Origin: Methanosarcinales archaeon
GTDB taxonomy: Archaea; Halobacteriota; Methanosarcinia; Methanosarcinales; Methanoperedenaceae
DNA length: 64,000 nucleotides
Direction: 5' to 3'
Assembly: GCA_905339155.1 (NCBI GenBank)
Contig: CAJPFJ010000010.1
Location: 1 to 64,000 of the forward strand
The notes beneath the pieces are model-generated. The model was given only the letters and a program-made list of their open reading frames with translations, was not told the origin of the DNA and ran no database searches. The stretch's first letter is position 1; every line of letters begins with the position of its first letter. Of the stretch, positions 9,532 through 19,184 are shown in pieces. Position numbers and translations under genes: made by a program.

Positions 9532-10200
9532 TTGAACATAATTGAACTTGACGACGTATGGAAGATATATAAGATGGGGGAAGTCGAAGTCCCTGCTCTT
9601 CGCGGCTTAAGCTTGAAAGTAAAACCCGGCGAATTCCTGGCCGTCATGGGACCCAGCGGAAGCGGTAAATCGACTGCAATGAATATGATAGGATGCCTTG
9701 ATATCCCCACTAAAGGCAAAGTGCTCCTTGAAGGACAGAATATATCGTCTCTTAACGAAAGAGAACTCTCCAGAATAAGGGGCAGGAAAATAGGTTTTGT
9801 CTTCCAATCTCATAACCTGTATCCAACGCTGAACGCCCTTGAGAACGTCCAGCTTCCAATGAGGATACATGAGTTGCGTGAGGAGGATATATGGGACAGA
9901 TCAGAAGAACTTCTGGAACTCGTGGGTCTCTCGGAACGAGGCCACCATTACCCTTCGCAGCTCTCAGGCGGTCAGAGCCAGAGGGTAGCAATAGCAAGAG
10001 CCCTATCCACAGATCCATCATTGATTTTAGCAGATGAACCCACAGGCAACCTGGATACAGAAGCTGGAAAAGAGATACTGGACATCTTTTCAAACCTGAA
10101 CGCCCGTGGCGTTACGGTCGTTATGATAACGCATGATGAAAAAATCGCTGCAAGGGCGAACCAGATTGTGAGAATGGTTGATGGAAAACTTGCGGCATAG
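9532..10200 (+). CDS. ABC transporter ATP-binding protein, MacB/LolD type
   Basis: ATPase that energises a MacB-like exporter or lipoprotein-release complex on the cytoplasmic face. The Walker A motif GPSGSGKST, the signature LSGGQSQRVAIARAL, Walker B LILADEPTGNLD and the H-loop MITHDE are all intact, and the length (222 residues) fits the family. I chose the TTG at 9532 because AGGAGGT sits five bases before it. An upstream in-frame GTG at 9508 has no such site. The next gene encodes an exported accessory protein, and the permease follows. Expression probably responds to the palindromes at 9452-9493. Confidence 0.93.
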   Translation: MNIIELDDVWKIYKMGEVEVPALRGLSLKVKPGEFLAVMGPSGSGKSTAMNMIGCLDIPTKGKVLLEGQNISSLNERELSRIRGRKIGFVFQSHNLYPTLNALENVQLPMRIHELREEDIWDRSEELLELVGLSERGHHYPSQLSGGQSQRVAIARALSTDPSLILADEPTGNLDTEAGKEILDIFSNLNARGVTVVMITHDEKIAARANQIVRMVDGKLAA

Positions 10201-10208
10201 GTGAAAAT

Positions 10209-11468
10209 ATGAACTTAAGAAAACATATCATTTTTTTGCTGATTTCGCTGCTATTTCTTCAGAGCGCATCAGCGGCAAATACTTACCTTGTGACCGAGCA
10301 TGAACCTGTGTATCCTGGCGATACGGTCTTTGTATGGGTGCCTATTAAAAATATAGGTTATGGTACATGGTTAAGCGATACTGTCGTGAAACTCGTTCCG
10401 GCAAACAATGCTACTGAAAAAGCAGTGCATGTTCTCGATGATGACGTTGTTATCGGAAATCTGGAAGACTGGAATGATATGCGCACAGCAAAGTTCAAAG
10501 TCCATATAGATAAAAATGCGGTAGAAGGAGAATACGATTTTCATGTTCATATTACTTCAAAGGGTAAAGTTGATTCAAGCAGCAGCCTGCCTACAACATC
10601 GATGCAGGAGGACAGGATATTAGTTGTTTCAGGTACCCCGGTAATAACACTTTCAAACTCTTCTCAGGGCAGCGTAGCACCAGGTTCCTCCAATGAAATT
10701 GTATTGAAATTCAGGAATGAAGGGACAGGTGTTGCCAGAAACCTGTATGTTGATATTGATACTGCAATGGACCATCTGACGAATGCATTTTCAATAGTAG
10801 GTTCAGGCACAAGGTTTTCTATCGGGAGCCTGAGTCCCGGGGATGAAGCGGAAATAAGATTTATGCTCCTTGTTGACTCACAGGCCCAGACCGGTGTTTA
10901 TAATATACCTTTAAAGATCTCAGGAATGAACTACTCTTCCAGCGATTATATCGGGATGGGTGTTGCAGGAATTACGGACTTTGAGCTGAGCTATCAGGAA
11001 TCAGGAAGTAGTTTCCTTCTCAGTGTATCCAACATAGGTGTAAATCCGGCCAGGGCGGTGAGTGTGGAAATACCTACCCAGAACAGTTTCAAAGTATCAG
11101 GGAGCACTACACAGGTGATAGGCAATCTGAACTCAGGAGACTATACCTCTGCAAATTTCCAGGTCTCTCAAATGGGGCGATCTGATATGGTCATAAAAAT
11201 ACTGTATACCGATGCTGGAGGTGCTCGAAGATCGATAGAAAAGAACCTTCCTGTAAAACTTTCAGGGGGAACGGCAGGTACGACCTCCAAAGAAACTACG
11301 GCCCAGCATGAAGCGATGCATAGTGGAGGAACAAATTACACCAAACAGGCGCTTAGCTTTGCTCCTTATATCGGGATAGTGCTTCTTGGAATCATTGGTT
11401 TCTGGCAGCGAAAGAGCATCACGCAGATGTACCAGAGAATAAAATTCCAGAGGCAGAGAAGAGAATGA
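10209..11468 (+). CDS. Exported CARDB/S-layer-like accessory protein of ABC exporter
   Basis: A 419-residue protein with an N-terminal signal peptide (cleavage near residue 23), an extracytoplasmic part made of two or three Ig-like beta domains (COG1361-like pattern, for example VVSGTPVITLSNSSQGSV), and one C-terminal transmembrane segment (FAPYIGIVLLGIIGF) with a short basic cytoplasmic tail. It lies between the ATPase and permease genes and overlaps the latter by four bases, so it is likely an extracytoplasmic partner, a role analogous to MacA in bacterial MacAB. That analogy is inference. Confidence 0.8.
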   Translation: MNLRKHIIFLLISLLFLQSASAANTYLVTEHEPVYPGDTVFVWVPIKNIGYGTWLSDTVVKLVPANNATEKAVHVLDDDVVIGNLEDWNDMRTAKFKVHIDKNAVEGEYDFHVHITSKGKVDSSSSLPTTSMQEDRILVVSGTPVITLSNSSQGSVAPGSSNEIVLKFRNEGTGVARNLYVDIDTAMDHLTNAFSIVGSGTRFSIGSLSPGDEAEIRFMLLVDSQAQTGVYNIPLKISGMNYSSSDYIGMGVAGITDFELSYQESGSSFLLSVSNIGVNPARAVSVEIPTQNSFKVSGSTTQVIGNLNSGDYTSANFQVSQMGRSDMVIKILYTDAGGARRSIEKNLPVKLSGGTAGTTSKETTAQHEAMHSGGTNYTKQALSFAPYIGIVLLGIIGFWQRKSITQMYQRIKFQRQRRE

Positions 11469-12721
11469 GACTTCTGGATATCTTCCTGCTCTCTCTTTCC
11501 CATGTAAGGAAAAGCAGGATGAGAAGCTGGCTTACCATTGTAGGTGTAATTATAGGCGTCGCATCGGTTGTGGCTATCATATCCATAGGCCAGGGAATGC
11601 AGGAAAATGTGCAGCAGAGGCTTGGTAGCTTCGGTGCTGATATAATAACCGTGATCCCGGGATATTTCAGAGCGACAGGTGTGCACAGCGAAATGCATAC
11701 TGACCGGTCAGTGAGTACGAGTTCTTCTATCAACCTCACGGATAAAGATATAAAGGTGATCAAACAGGTGCCGGGCGTCATGTATGTGAACGGGCTTGTT
11801 TCAGGTAAGGCTGACCTCAAGTACGATAATGAGAAAACAGTGGTTTCTATAACTGGCGTCGATACTTCGATCTGGAGACTATTGGATACTACTGGAATAG
11901 ATGATGGAAGATATCTTCAGGCAGGGGATTCTAATTCAATTGTAGTGGGATACGATCTCGCCAGGGGGACTTTCCTTCAACCAGTAACACTTAACCGTCC
12001 AATTATAATAGGAAATAAAAACTTCAGGGTTGTGGGTATCCTGAAGCAGTCCGGAGGATTTGGAGGAGGCAGTGACACAGGGATTTATATGCCTGCCGAG
12101 ATGGCAAGAGAAGTAATAACGGAAAAAGTGGCAAATAATCAGTTTACATCTATAGTCATTAAAGCCTCAGACGCTTCTCTCGTTGAATATCTTAAAGCGG
12201 ATATCGAGCAGAAATTAATGAGTTCAAGACAGGTAAACCCGCGAACAAAGGATTTTACAGTCATAGCATCGGCTCTTATTCGCGAACAGATGAGCGGCGT
12301 GACCCAGACTTTATCACTGTTCTTAAGTGCAATTGCTACCGTCTCGCTCCTTGTAGGAGCAATAGGCATAGCCAATACCATGTTCATGTCAGTTATGGAG
12401 CGCACAAAACAAATTGGGCTCTTAAAAGCGATAGGTGCAAGTCAACGTGAAATCATGAAACTTTTTCTTATTGAGTCGGGAATATTCGGACTTGTAGGTG
12501 GAATCATAGGTGTAATATTTGGTGCAGCTATTTCCTTGCTTATCCCGTATCTGGGCATACAGGCATTGGGCTTTGGTGGAGATATGAGGGCGACAATTAC
12601 CACTGGAACTGTTTTGTTTGCACTATTCTTCTCGCTTGTTATAGGTATATTATCTGGAATAATTCCGGCCCGGCATGCGGCCAAGATGAGACCTGTGGAT
12701 GCTATAAGGTATGATCAGTAG
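11465..12721 (+). CDS. ABC transporter permease, MacB/FtsX type
   Basis: A 418-residue permease with the MacB-family layout. There is one transmembrane helix near the N-terminus (SWLTIVGVIIGVASVVAIIS), a large extracytoplasmic MacB_PCD domain (about residues 45-270), then an FtsX domain with three helices, including LLVGAIGIANTMFMSVMERTK and the loop KAIGASQREI. It completes the ATPase/accessory/permease operon (four-base ATGA overlap with the gene before it). Substrate unknown; relatives export peptides, lipoproteins or antibiotics. Confidence 0.92.
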   Translation: MRLLDIFLLSLSHVRKSRMRSWLTIVGVIIGVASVVAIISIGQGMQENVQQRLGSFGADIITVIPGYFRATGVHSEMHTDRSVSTSSSINLTDKDIKVIKQVPGVMYVNGLVSGKADLKYDNEKTVVSITGVDTSIWRLLDTTGIDDGRYLQAGDSNSIVVGYDLARGTFLQPVTLNRPIIIGNKNFRVVGILKQSGGFGGGSDTGIYMPAEMAREVITEKVANNQFTSIVIKASDASLVEYLKADIEQKLMSSRQVNPRTKDFTVIASALIREQMSGVTQTLSLFLSAIATVSLLVGAIGIANTMFMSVMERTKQIGLLKAIGASQREIMKLFLIESGIFGLVGGIIGVIFGAAISLLIPYLGIQALGFGGDMRATITTGTVLFALFFSLVIGILSGIIPARHAAKMRPVDAIRYDQ

Positions 12722-13328
12722 CATTTATGAATCGAAAACTAAAACCCATGCAAATATTGGAGAGAAAAAACTTATTCAAGATAGGCAAAAGGGAATACAG
12801 GCTGAGATCGAAGAAGAAAACATGCATACGAAAGTCCAATATTTATTAATGAAAATTGGAAAATCTCTTGGCTATGATGTTATTGTGGCGTCAAATGATC
12901 GGACAAAATCATATAGCAATGAAAAATTTTCATTTATTTCCTTAACGGAATTTCCAGAGATAGAAGCCGGGGACGATGTGAAGAAAACTATTGCTCTTAT
13001 TGATGTTATCTGGTTTGAAAAAGCCACTAATAAGCTTGTGAGTGCCTATGAGGTAGAAAAAAGCACATCCATATATTCTGGTATCCTGCGCCTGACGGAT
13101 CTGGCGCTCACTATTCCAGATTCCGAAAAGATATCTCTCTATTTAGTTGCCCCGGAACAAAGAGAGAAAGAAATCATAGCTCAATTGAAAAGACCATCCC
13201 TTATAGCGAAAGAAGGTAATAAAATATCATATATTTTGTTCTCTGAACTTTGCACTCATTGCGATTCTATATGCAAGTTCGGCAATGATCATACAATCAT
13301 GGAAAAGGTTGCCAGGTGTGTAAAATGA
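12711..13328 (+). CDS. PD-(D/E)XK nuclease-like protein (possibly N-terminally truncated)
   Basis: The C-terminal 150 residues match a restriction-endonuclease-like fold. They contain LIDVIWFEK followed by SAYEVEKSTSIYSGILRLTDLA, where the Asp and the ExEK residues would form the metal site, and then LYLVAPEQREK. The first 40 residues are charged, and the open frame overlaps the permease gene by 11 bases, so the true start may be internal, such as the Met at 12822 (MHTKVQYLLMKIG). Family members are often C-terminal parts of longer proteins, so this could be a truncated gene. It may belong to the permease transcript without a shared function. Confidence 0.55.
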   Translation: MISSIYESKTKTHANIGEKKLIQDRQKGIQAEIEEENMHTKVQYLLMKIGKSLGYDVIVASNDRTKSYSNEKFSFISLTEFPEIEAGDDVKKTIALIDVIWFEKATNKLVSAYEVEKSTSIYSGILRLTDLALTIPDSEKISLYLVAPEQREKEIIAQLKRPSLIAKEGNKISYILFSELCTHCDSICKFGNDHTIMEKVARCVK

Positions 13329-13348
13329 ATTTTTCCCAGAAAATTATG

Positions 13349-13880
13349 CTATCCCCCGATCATAGCTTCGAGATTAGGGAGATAGGAAACACCCCCGAAT
13401 AGAAATAATGCTCCAAGCACTATGCTAAAAACACCTGTAACAAAGGCGGCAGAACGATACAGTCTCTGGCGTTCGCTGGATTTTATGTAACCGTACGCCC
13501 CAAGGACTCCCCATAAGGGTATTGGTAGTTACAAGTCCCAAAGAATACATACCGATTAAGTACGATGCTCTGCTTCCGTACCCGTTTCTGAGAACTTGAT
13601 GGTGTTTTCGAGGTGTTCCTGTCAGTTTCGCCTTCAGCCAGCAATATGAATTAAGAACCACATTAGCTACCAGAGCCCATCTGGGAAGCATCCTGAAATC
13701 ATCTCCTTTTTTCTTGTGAAGTGAATAGAAGACATAAATTCCAAGAATAATCAGCGTAGCACCTACAACTGTTTCCATAAATCTATCAACGCCCGGTGGC
13801 AGTGCAAAACTCATGAGTAAGAAACCCAGGGCAATGGCTGCAACCACACTTGCATGACCCAGCCCGTACAGGAGACTCAT
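13349..13880 (-). pseudogene. NicO/HoxN-like metal transporter, frameshifted
   Basis: Starts at the ATG at 13880, which has a GGGAG site. It reads MSLLYGLGHASVVAAIALGF, then several hydrophobic segments and a His/Lys-rich loop, to GMYSLGLVTTNTLM. There the frame is lost. One base of shift near 13520-13530 restores an excellent C-terminal half (GAYGYIKSSERQRLYRSAAF, then a final hydrophobic segment) ending at 13349. The protein resembles nickel/cobalt or related metal permeases, but without the shift the reading ends after unrelated residues. Either a real lesion or a sequencing error is possible. Confidence 0.6.
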
Positions 13881-14058
13881 AAATACTCCCTTGCCAATTT
13901 TACTCAAAATTGTAACATTTGTGCATAAAATGTTTCTAATAAGTGTTACATACTTACATATTTGTAACATTAATTTGTCTATAATATGTAATAAAAAGAT
14001 TGCGGTATAAATTTGTAAAACAAAAATCATATAAAGAACCGCCAACAAACAACAAATT

Positions 14059-14226
14059 ATGCCAATAGACCCGGTTTGCTGGATGCATGTTGAAAAGACA
14101 TCAGAACATAAATCTGAATATATGGGGCAGATGTATTACTTTTGCTCATCAAAGTGCAAAAGGGAATTTGAAATTAGTCCCGAAAAGTATCTTGGAGTGA
14201 AAAGCAATATGAAGATGCCTGATTAA
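14059..14226 (+). CDS. Small YHS-domain protein
   Basis: A 55-residue protein consisting almost entirely of a YHS metal-binding domain. It reads MPIDPVCWMHVEK, then YMGQMYYFCSSKCKREFEISPEKYLG. This pattern (DPVCxM ... YFCSxxCxxxF) is found alone or attached to copper ATPases and soluble monooxygenases, and is thought to bind or sense metals. It lies between a metal transporter remnant and a copper-protein cluster. An AT-rich leader lacks a strong ribosome-binding site. Confidence 0.75.
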   Translation: MPIDPVCWMHVEKTSEHKSEYMGQMYYFCSSKCKREFEISPEKYLGVKSNMKMPD

Positions 14227-14316
14227 TATCGTTTCAAAAGTGAAGGACGAACTGAAGAAAGAAGGTATTCTAAAAAAGGATAGTACAGTCAAGAAAAATG
14301 ACTGCATTTCCATCTA

Positions 14317-15516
14317 CTATTTCCGTCTCAACTGATATGCAATACCGGCACCCAGCAACCCTAGCATAATCTCAAATCCGGGTGTTGCAGGCGTTGAAAC
14401 TGGTGTTTTTGCTGGCTGGGTTATGGCAGGTGTTGGAGTCGGCGTTGTTCCGTCTTCAACTACGATATCAACCGTGCGTTCAGAGAAATTTGCTATATAC
14501 ATCATCGCTTGCATACGGTTCCCGCCAGGCATAGCCAGCCAGAACGAGGATTCTTTGGCATCAAACAACTCCTGCTCGGTCATAACCTGTCTCATTGGCT
14601 TGTTGTCAAGGTATAAACGCATTTTCTGATTTTTATTCCACACTAAAGAACTGTTATCTATGTTCATCATAACGAATTTTCCTGAGGAGTCCGTGGAGTT
14701 AATTGTCATCCTCATCCGATTTACCTCCATGGATTTTATCACGACGTTCATATTCTCAGAGTAGTTAATAATGGAATATTTATTGGACATACCTAAAGAA
14801 ACCTCAGCTCCTGCCCTGTTCCTCATCATTTCTCCCATGAACTTCTGATGCATCCCGTTCACAGGCATATTTACAGGCATGGCCCTGAAAATAACACTTC
14901 CACTGCCAGGTCCGATCCGGACCACTCCCCCGTCAATATTTATAGATGTAGAATTCGTTGAAACGATAAATGCTGTGAGATTATCGGTCTCTATTTTTAC
15001 TACATCATCTTCCTTTAAGGCTTTCACACCATCCGCAAGGTCAAAAGTGATAGTGGTAGCTGTTTCTGTCTTGATGTTGATCACTGAAGCAGGATTATCA
15101 TGCAGTTGCATCACCACAGAACTATTTTTGTTTGCGATTCTTGTCAGGGCGCCCACTGTTGTTGAATCTTTCAAATCAAAGTTGGCGACATTTATAGAGT
15201 CAAAAATCGTGATACCCGTGATACCGTAATTCATCACCGCTCCAGTATTATTATTAACCGAAAAAGTAACATAATTACCGAAATTATTTCCCTCGCTGTG
15301 CATAAATCCCATTCCGGTCATGTCTTGCTGGTTTCGCATTTCGTGGCCTTTGTTCATCATATCTTTCGCTATTCCACGCATCATATCGCCGCCAATCATG
15401 CCACCCCCCATCATGTCTTTTCCACCCATCATGCCGCCGCCGGTCTGGCCATAGATAGGTAGAGCCAGCGTAATGATAGCAAGCATAACTGCTGCTATCT
15501 TCATTGATCTTTTCAT
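14317..15516 (-). CDS. Exported Met/Gly-rich protein with PGF-CTERM tail
   Basis: A secreted protein of 399 residues. The start at 15516 is chosen because AAGGAGGATAAT directly precedes it. A signal peptide ends near residue 24 and is followed by a Met/Gly-rich segment with many MMGG, MMG and MMRG motifs that could bind copper(I), and then a large beta-rich domain. A Thr/Pro linker leads to PGFEIMLGLLGAGIAYQLRRK, a PGF-CTERM sorting signal for archaeosortase cleavage and lipid attachment at the S-layer. It lies directly downstream of the multicopper oxidase gene on the same strand, consistent with a copper-handling partner. Exact function unknown. Confidence 0.75.
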   Translation of the reverse strand: MKRSMKIAAVMLAIITLALPIYGQTGGGMMGGKDMMGGGMIGGDMMRGIAKDMMNKGHEMRNQQDMTGMGFMHSEGNNFGNYVTFSVNNNTGAVMNYGITGITIFDSINVANFDLKDSTTVGALTRIANKNSSVVMQLHDNPASVINIKTETATTITFDLADGVKALKEDDVVKIETDNLTAFIVSTNSTSINIDGGVVRIGPGSGSVIFRAMPVNMPVNGMHQKFMGEMMRNRAGAEVSLGMSNKYSIINYSENMNVVIKSMEVNRMRMTINSTDSSGKFVMMNIDNSSLVWNKNQKMRLYLDNKPMRQVMTEQELFDAKESSFWLAMPGGNRMQAMMYIANFSERTVDIVVEDGTTPTPTPAITQPAKTPVSTPATPGFEIMLGLLGAGIAYQLRRK

Positions 15517-15582
15517 ATTATCCTCCTTAACTTTATAAATTAACATCTCTTTTTCAGGTAATAACTGCTTTGGATGTATTTT

Positions 15583-17130
15583 TTATTGAGTCACAGTAAA
15601 GGATGCAATCATCCCTGCCTCTGCGTGTTCTGGTATGTGGCAATGCATCAACCATGTTCCAGGGTTAGTAAATTCAACGAGGATATCTATAGTGCTTCCA
15701 GCAGGCACAAGAACTGTATCTTTCCATACTAAATTATCATTATATTTCCCATCCTGTGTAAGAACAAGGAAGCGCTGCCCGTGCAAATGTATGGGGTGCT
15801 CCATGGGATGCATTGATCCCGGATCGTTGAATATCCTTATCTTCTTTATATCTCCTACTTTTGCTTGATAGTTAGGTTTCTCTTCCCCGCTTGCATTGTC
15901 CTTGATCATCCACTGTACGTTCTCGCTTGTTGACATGCTGTTAATCATAGCCATATCCTCATCTTCATCCCACTCTATCGGCTCAAAAGCCATCATCATT
16001 TGTTCAAGTTCCTTAGCCAGCTCTTCATCGAGGATATCAACAGTGAGATCAAGCTTATAATCCGGCTCATTGGAACGGTATTTTTTAAACGGTGCTATAT
16101 CGCCGGTCACGCCGTAATTTTTCTCAAGAATCGAGAAGCCCTTTGATCTCTTACTGAAAGATGCCTCATCAGAGACCTTTACTGTGCCAGGCACATAAGT
16201 CATCACTGTGTTATTCTGTTCCGGAAAATTATTAAGAATCCGGAACGTACCGGGCTTATCAAAGAGAACGTCTACAATGTACCGCTCTCCGACGCTGAGT
16301 ACGACAGAGTCCACTAAAGTTTCTTTTTCGTATCTCCCTGAATCTCCCCCGATTAATTTCATCCTGGTATTTTCAATTGAGAAATTAAATGTTCTCGTAT
16401 TTGCTGAGTCCGTAAGATAGAACCGCACCACTTCGCCCTTTCTCACATTCAGTTGATAATCCGCCTCTCCATTGATCAGCATGATATTCCCGAATCGTCC
16501 TGTCAGTGCAAAATTGGCATATTCTCTGTTAAAAGGGTAAATATCACCACTTTCGTTTATTTTGATGTCATCGAGAAATAGAGCTGCCTCTTTATCCACG
16601 GAATCGCTCATCCTCATGTGGCGGGCTGGTTCAACAAGTATATTCCCGTATAATCCCATCTCCTGACCTATATCGTCTCTTATATGAGGATGATACCAGT
16701 AGATGCCCTCATCTGGGAAATCTAACTTATAGAGAAAGCTTTCTCCTGGCTGGATAGGTTCCTGTGTAACAACTGGAACTCCATCGAACTTGTTCTCCAG
16801 CCTCAAGCCGTGCCAGTGGACAGTGGTCTCTATATCAAGGTTATTCGTGAAATTAACGTATATGCTGCTGCCCTGCCTGACCTTTATCAAGGGTCCAGGG
16901 ATCTGGCCGTTGTAGCCGTACATGATAACATTGCTGCCGTTAATATTTTGTACAATAGGCTTTGCCTCAAGCCGGATTGTCGTTCCGTCCGGGATAAGTT
17001 GATCATCGATGCCCATATGATTAATTGCGGAGCCCATTGGTTGATAATTTTTAGACGCCGAAGCTTCAGGTAACATTACAAAAACAGCTACTGTTAACAG
17101 CAGCAGTGCAAATATTAATTTCCTATTCAT
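15583..17130 (-). CDS. Exported multicopper oxidase
   Basis: A 515-residue periplasmic-type (pseudoperiplasmic) multicopper oxidase with an N-terminal signal peptide ending near residue 25. All copper motifs are present: HWHGLRL and YWYHPHIRD in the first cupredoxin domain, HPIHLHGQRF, and the T1/trinuclear motif WLMHCHIPEHAEAGM near the C-terminus, which carries an axial Met. A Met/acidic insertion (EQMMMAFEPIEWDEDEDMAM) precedes domain 3, as in cuprous oxidases of the CueO type. Substrates could be Cu(I), Fe(II), Mn(II) or nitrogen compounds; the sequence does not decide. Its neighbours are CcmF and a 16-heme cytochrome. Confidence 0.93.
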   Translation of the reverse strand: MNRKLIFALLLLTVAVFVMLPEASASKNYQPMGSAINHMGIDDQLIPDGTTIRLEAKPIVQNINGSNVIMYGYNGQIPGPLIKVRQGSSIYVNFTNNLDIETTVHWHGLRLENKFDGVPVVTQEPIQPGESFLYKLDFPDEGIYWYHPHIRDDIGQEMGLYGNILVEPARHMRMSDSVDKEAALFLDDIKINESGDIYPFNREYANFALTGRFGNIMLINGEADYQLNVRKGEVVRFYLTDSANTRTFNFSIENTRMKLIGGDSGRYEKETLVDSVVLSVGERYIVDVLFDKPGTFRILNNFPEQNNTVMTYVPGTVKVSDEASFSKRSKGFSILEKNYGVTGDIAPFKKYRSNEPDYKLDLTVDILDEELAKELEQMMMAFEPIEWDEDEDMAMINSMSTSENVQWMIKDNASGEEKPNYQAKVGDIKKIRIFNDPGSMHPMEHPIHLHGQRFLVLTQDGKYNDNLVWKDTVLVPAGSTIDILVEFTNPGTWLMHCHIPEHAEAGMIASFTVTQ

Positions 17131-17249
17131 TTATTTACCCCCTTATTCTCCCGTTTTTAAATTAGGTAGTCCAGGTATAACTATCCCCGATTATAGTCTA
17201 TAATTATCATCCTTTATTTATGTGGTTTTTGATTTAAATAATGAAAAAA

Positions 17250-19178
17250 TTAACCTGTTTTTGAGGATAAATTTGGTTTCATCAGAAAAATAATTCCACC
17301 AATCATCAAAATAGCTCCTCCCCAGAGAACATTTACCAGCGGCATCACTTCTGTGCTAAGACGAATCGAAGAAAGGGTTAATGCATCCTCAGTATAATGC
17401 ACCAGGATATCCGCAAACAATGTCCTGTGAACAAAGAGTTTATGGTAATAACCAATACGGTCACTTTTTGATAAGCTGACTATGCCTGACCCGTGCGGAT
17501 TCCCATTTTTATAGAAAGTCAGATTTAATACCTGTTCCGATCCGCCATCAGCTTTTTCAATAGAGTTGATATCAGTTACCGATACGCTCCACACAGCATC
17601 TATGCCCTTTGGAATATTTAATTCAAGCGTGGTATAATCGACAGTGCCTTCGGTACTCAAAAGCGTAGATGAAATTGCTCCGGCCACGATAAAAATAAAT
17701 CCTGCATGGATCAATCCTATACCTGTATTACTGCATGAAAACCTGTGTTTGCGGTGAATAAACCTGAAAAATATCCCTCCTACACCAAAAAGAGATATTG
17801 GTATATAAGAAATTACAGATATGGATCCAATTGATTGTACAAGAAACGTAGACTGTTGATAGAATTCCGAAGCAGGGTCAAGGAGAGTTGGTCCTGAAAA
17901 GAATGCAGTCACAGCGCCTATGAAGATTGCCAGGAGCGTTATAAGCTTTAGGACTTTTTGTTTTACTACACCCTGAAGCAGGGAATATCCTGTAAGCGTG
18001 ATCAACAGCAGTATTATGGGAAAACTCCAGAAATTATAGACTTCTTTCGGGATTAAGATTTGATCTCCAAAAATCTTCTCAGAGATGATCGAATGGGTGA
18101 TGCCCCAGAAAGGGACAAAAGCCAGCATACATAATAATAAAATAGCGGCATGGAATGAGGTTCGAAGTGAGCTCATGGAACTCAATGTCATCTTCCAGCC
18201 GGATTCTTCCGATTTTCTCATCAGGATCAAATATAACGTAATAATTGTGGTAAATAACATTGCAGCGAACAGTATGGTCCAGATATCACTTCCCAGGAAA
18301 TTGTGTTCGGAACCCTGCACCCCTTTTCGCGAGAAGAACATTACATAGAGACTCAGGATAAATACGCAAGCAGATAACAGCGGAGCAGTTGTATCATACT
18401 CCCGGAAGTTGCGCTGGTGCCTGATGATCGCATGCAGCGCAGCAGTCAGAACAAGCCATATTATGAGTGCGCCTGATTGTGCAGGGTCCCATTTCCAGAA
18501 CCCGTCCCATCCGACGGTCTCATAAGCCCATGCACCGCCTGTCGCCATTGCAAGGGACAATAGCAGCCATGATGCTCTTCCCCAGGACCTTGCAGTTCTG
18601 GCCCACTCTTTTTCCCCTGAAAACAAGTAAGTTATTGCAGAGGCAAATAGAATAATAATTGCCGCATAGGCCATTACTACCAGGGGCGGATGAATCAGAA
18701 ACCAGAAGCTTATCATCTTCGGGCTCAAACCATGACCTGATAAAATTCCTGCCTCTGATGCGCCAGGAGCGGGTCTGAAAGGTGAATCCAGAAGGGTGAT
18801 TGATAAAAATAAAATATCGATGCCCAGAGCTATATATGATATTTTCCGTGCGAATCCGTTATTCTCCTGGTTTTTCATGTAGAATAACAAAATACACAGC
18901 ATGGTAGCCCATACCAGTAGTAGTTGCATGCCTTCTTTCCCTGCCCACATGGCTGCAATTCGATATACTACAGGCAGATCTCCGCTGTAAATGTATACGT
19001 AATTTATGCGCAAGTCATTTGAGATAAAATAGTAAACAAGAAGCAGGACTGCGGATGAAATAAAGAGAAACTCCAGGATTAGCCCATATAAGAAATATCT
19101 GCGATTAAGTTTATAAATCAATAGTGATGCTATCGAGGCAATTAGCCCTATCAGCAAAAGTATGTTCCCTGTGTCCAT
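17250..19178 (-). CDS. ccmF: Cytochrome c-type biogenesis protein CcmF
   Basis: A 642-residue polytopic membrane protein of the heme-handling HHP family. The WWD signature is seen as ETVGWDGFWKWDPAQSGALIIWL at roughly residues 218-240, with further conserved His residues (WFLIHPPLV; the last domain starts at GLIHAGFIF). It would present heme to apocytochromes for covalent attachment to CxxCH motifs outside the cell membrane. It follows the 16-heme cytochrome gene after six bases, so it is probably cotranscribed with its substrate. Slightly short against many CcmF proteins but complete in plan. Confidence 0.92.
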   Translation of the reverse strand: MDTGNILLLIGLIASIASLLIYKLNRRYFLYGLILEFLFISSAVLLLVYYFISNDLRINYVYIYSGDLPVVYRIAAMWAGKEGMQLLLVWATMLCILLFYMKNQENNGFARKISYIALGIDILFLSITLLDSPFRPAPGASEAGILSGHGLSPKMISFWFLIHPPLVVMAYAAIIILFASAITYLFSGEKEWARTARSWGRASWLLLSLAMATGGAWAYETVGWDGFWKWDPAQSGALIIWLVLTAALHAIIRHQRNFREYDTTAPLLSACVFILSLYVMFFSRKGVQGSEHNFLGSDIWTILFAAMLFTTIITLYLILMRKSEESGWKMTLSSMSSLRTSFHAAILLLCMLAFVPFWGITHSIISEKIFGDQILIPKEVYNFWSFPIILLLITLTGYSLLQGVVKQKVLKLITLLAIFIGAVTAFFSGPTLLDPASEFYQQSTFLVQSIGSISVISYIPISLFGVGGIFFRFIHRKHRFSCSNTGIGLIHAGFIFIVAGAISSTLLSTEGTVDYTTLELNIPKGIDAVWSVSVTDINSIEKADGGSEQVLNLTFYKNGNPHGSGIVSLSKSDRIGYYHKLFVHRTLFADILVHYTEDALTLSSIRLSTEVMPLVNVLWGGAILMIGGIIFLMKPNLSSKTG

Positions 19179-19184
19179 AGTACG

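Noticed and set aside
9752-10093. 113-codon minus-strand open frame inside the ABC ATPase gene
   Set aside because: Fully antisense to a gene with intact Walker motifs; composition is unlike proteins.
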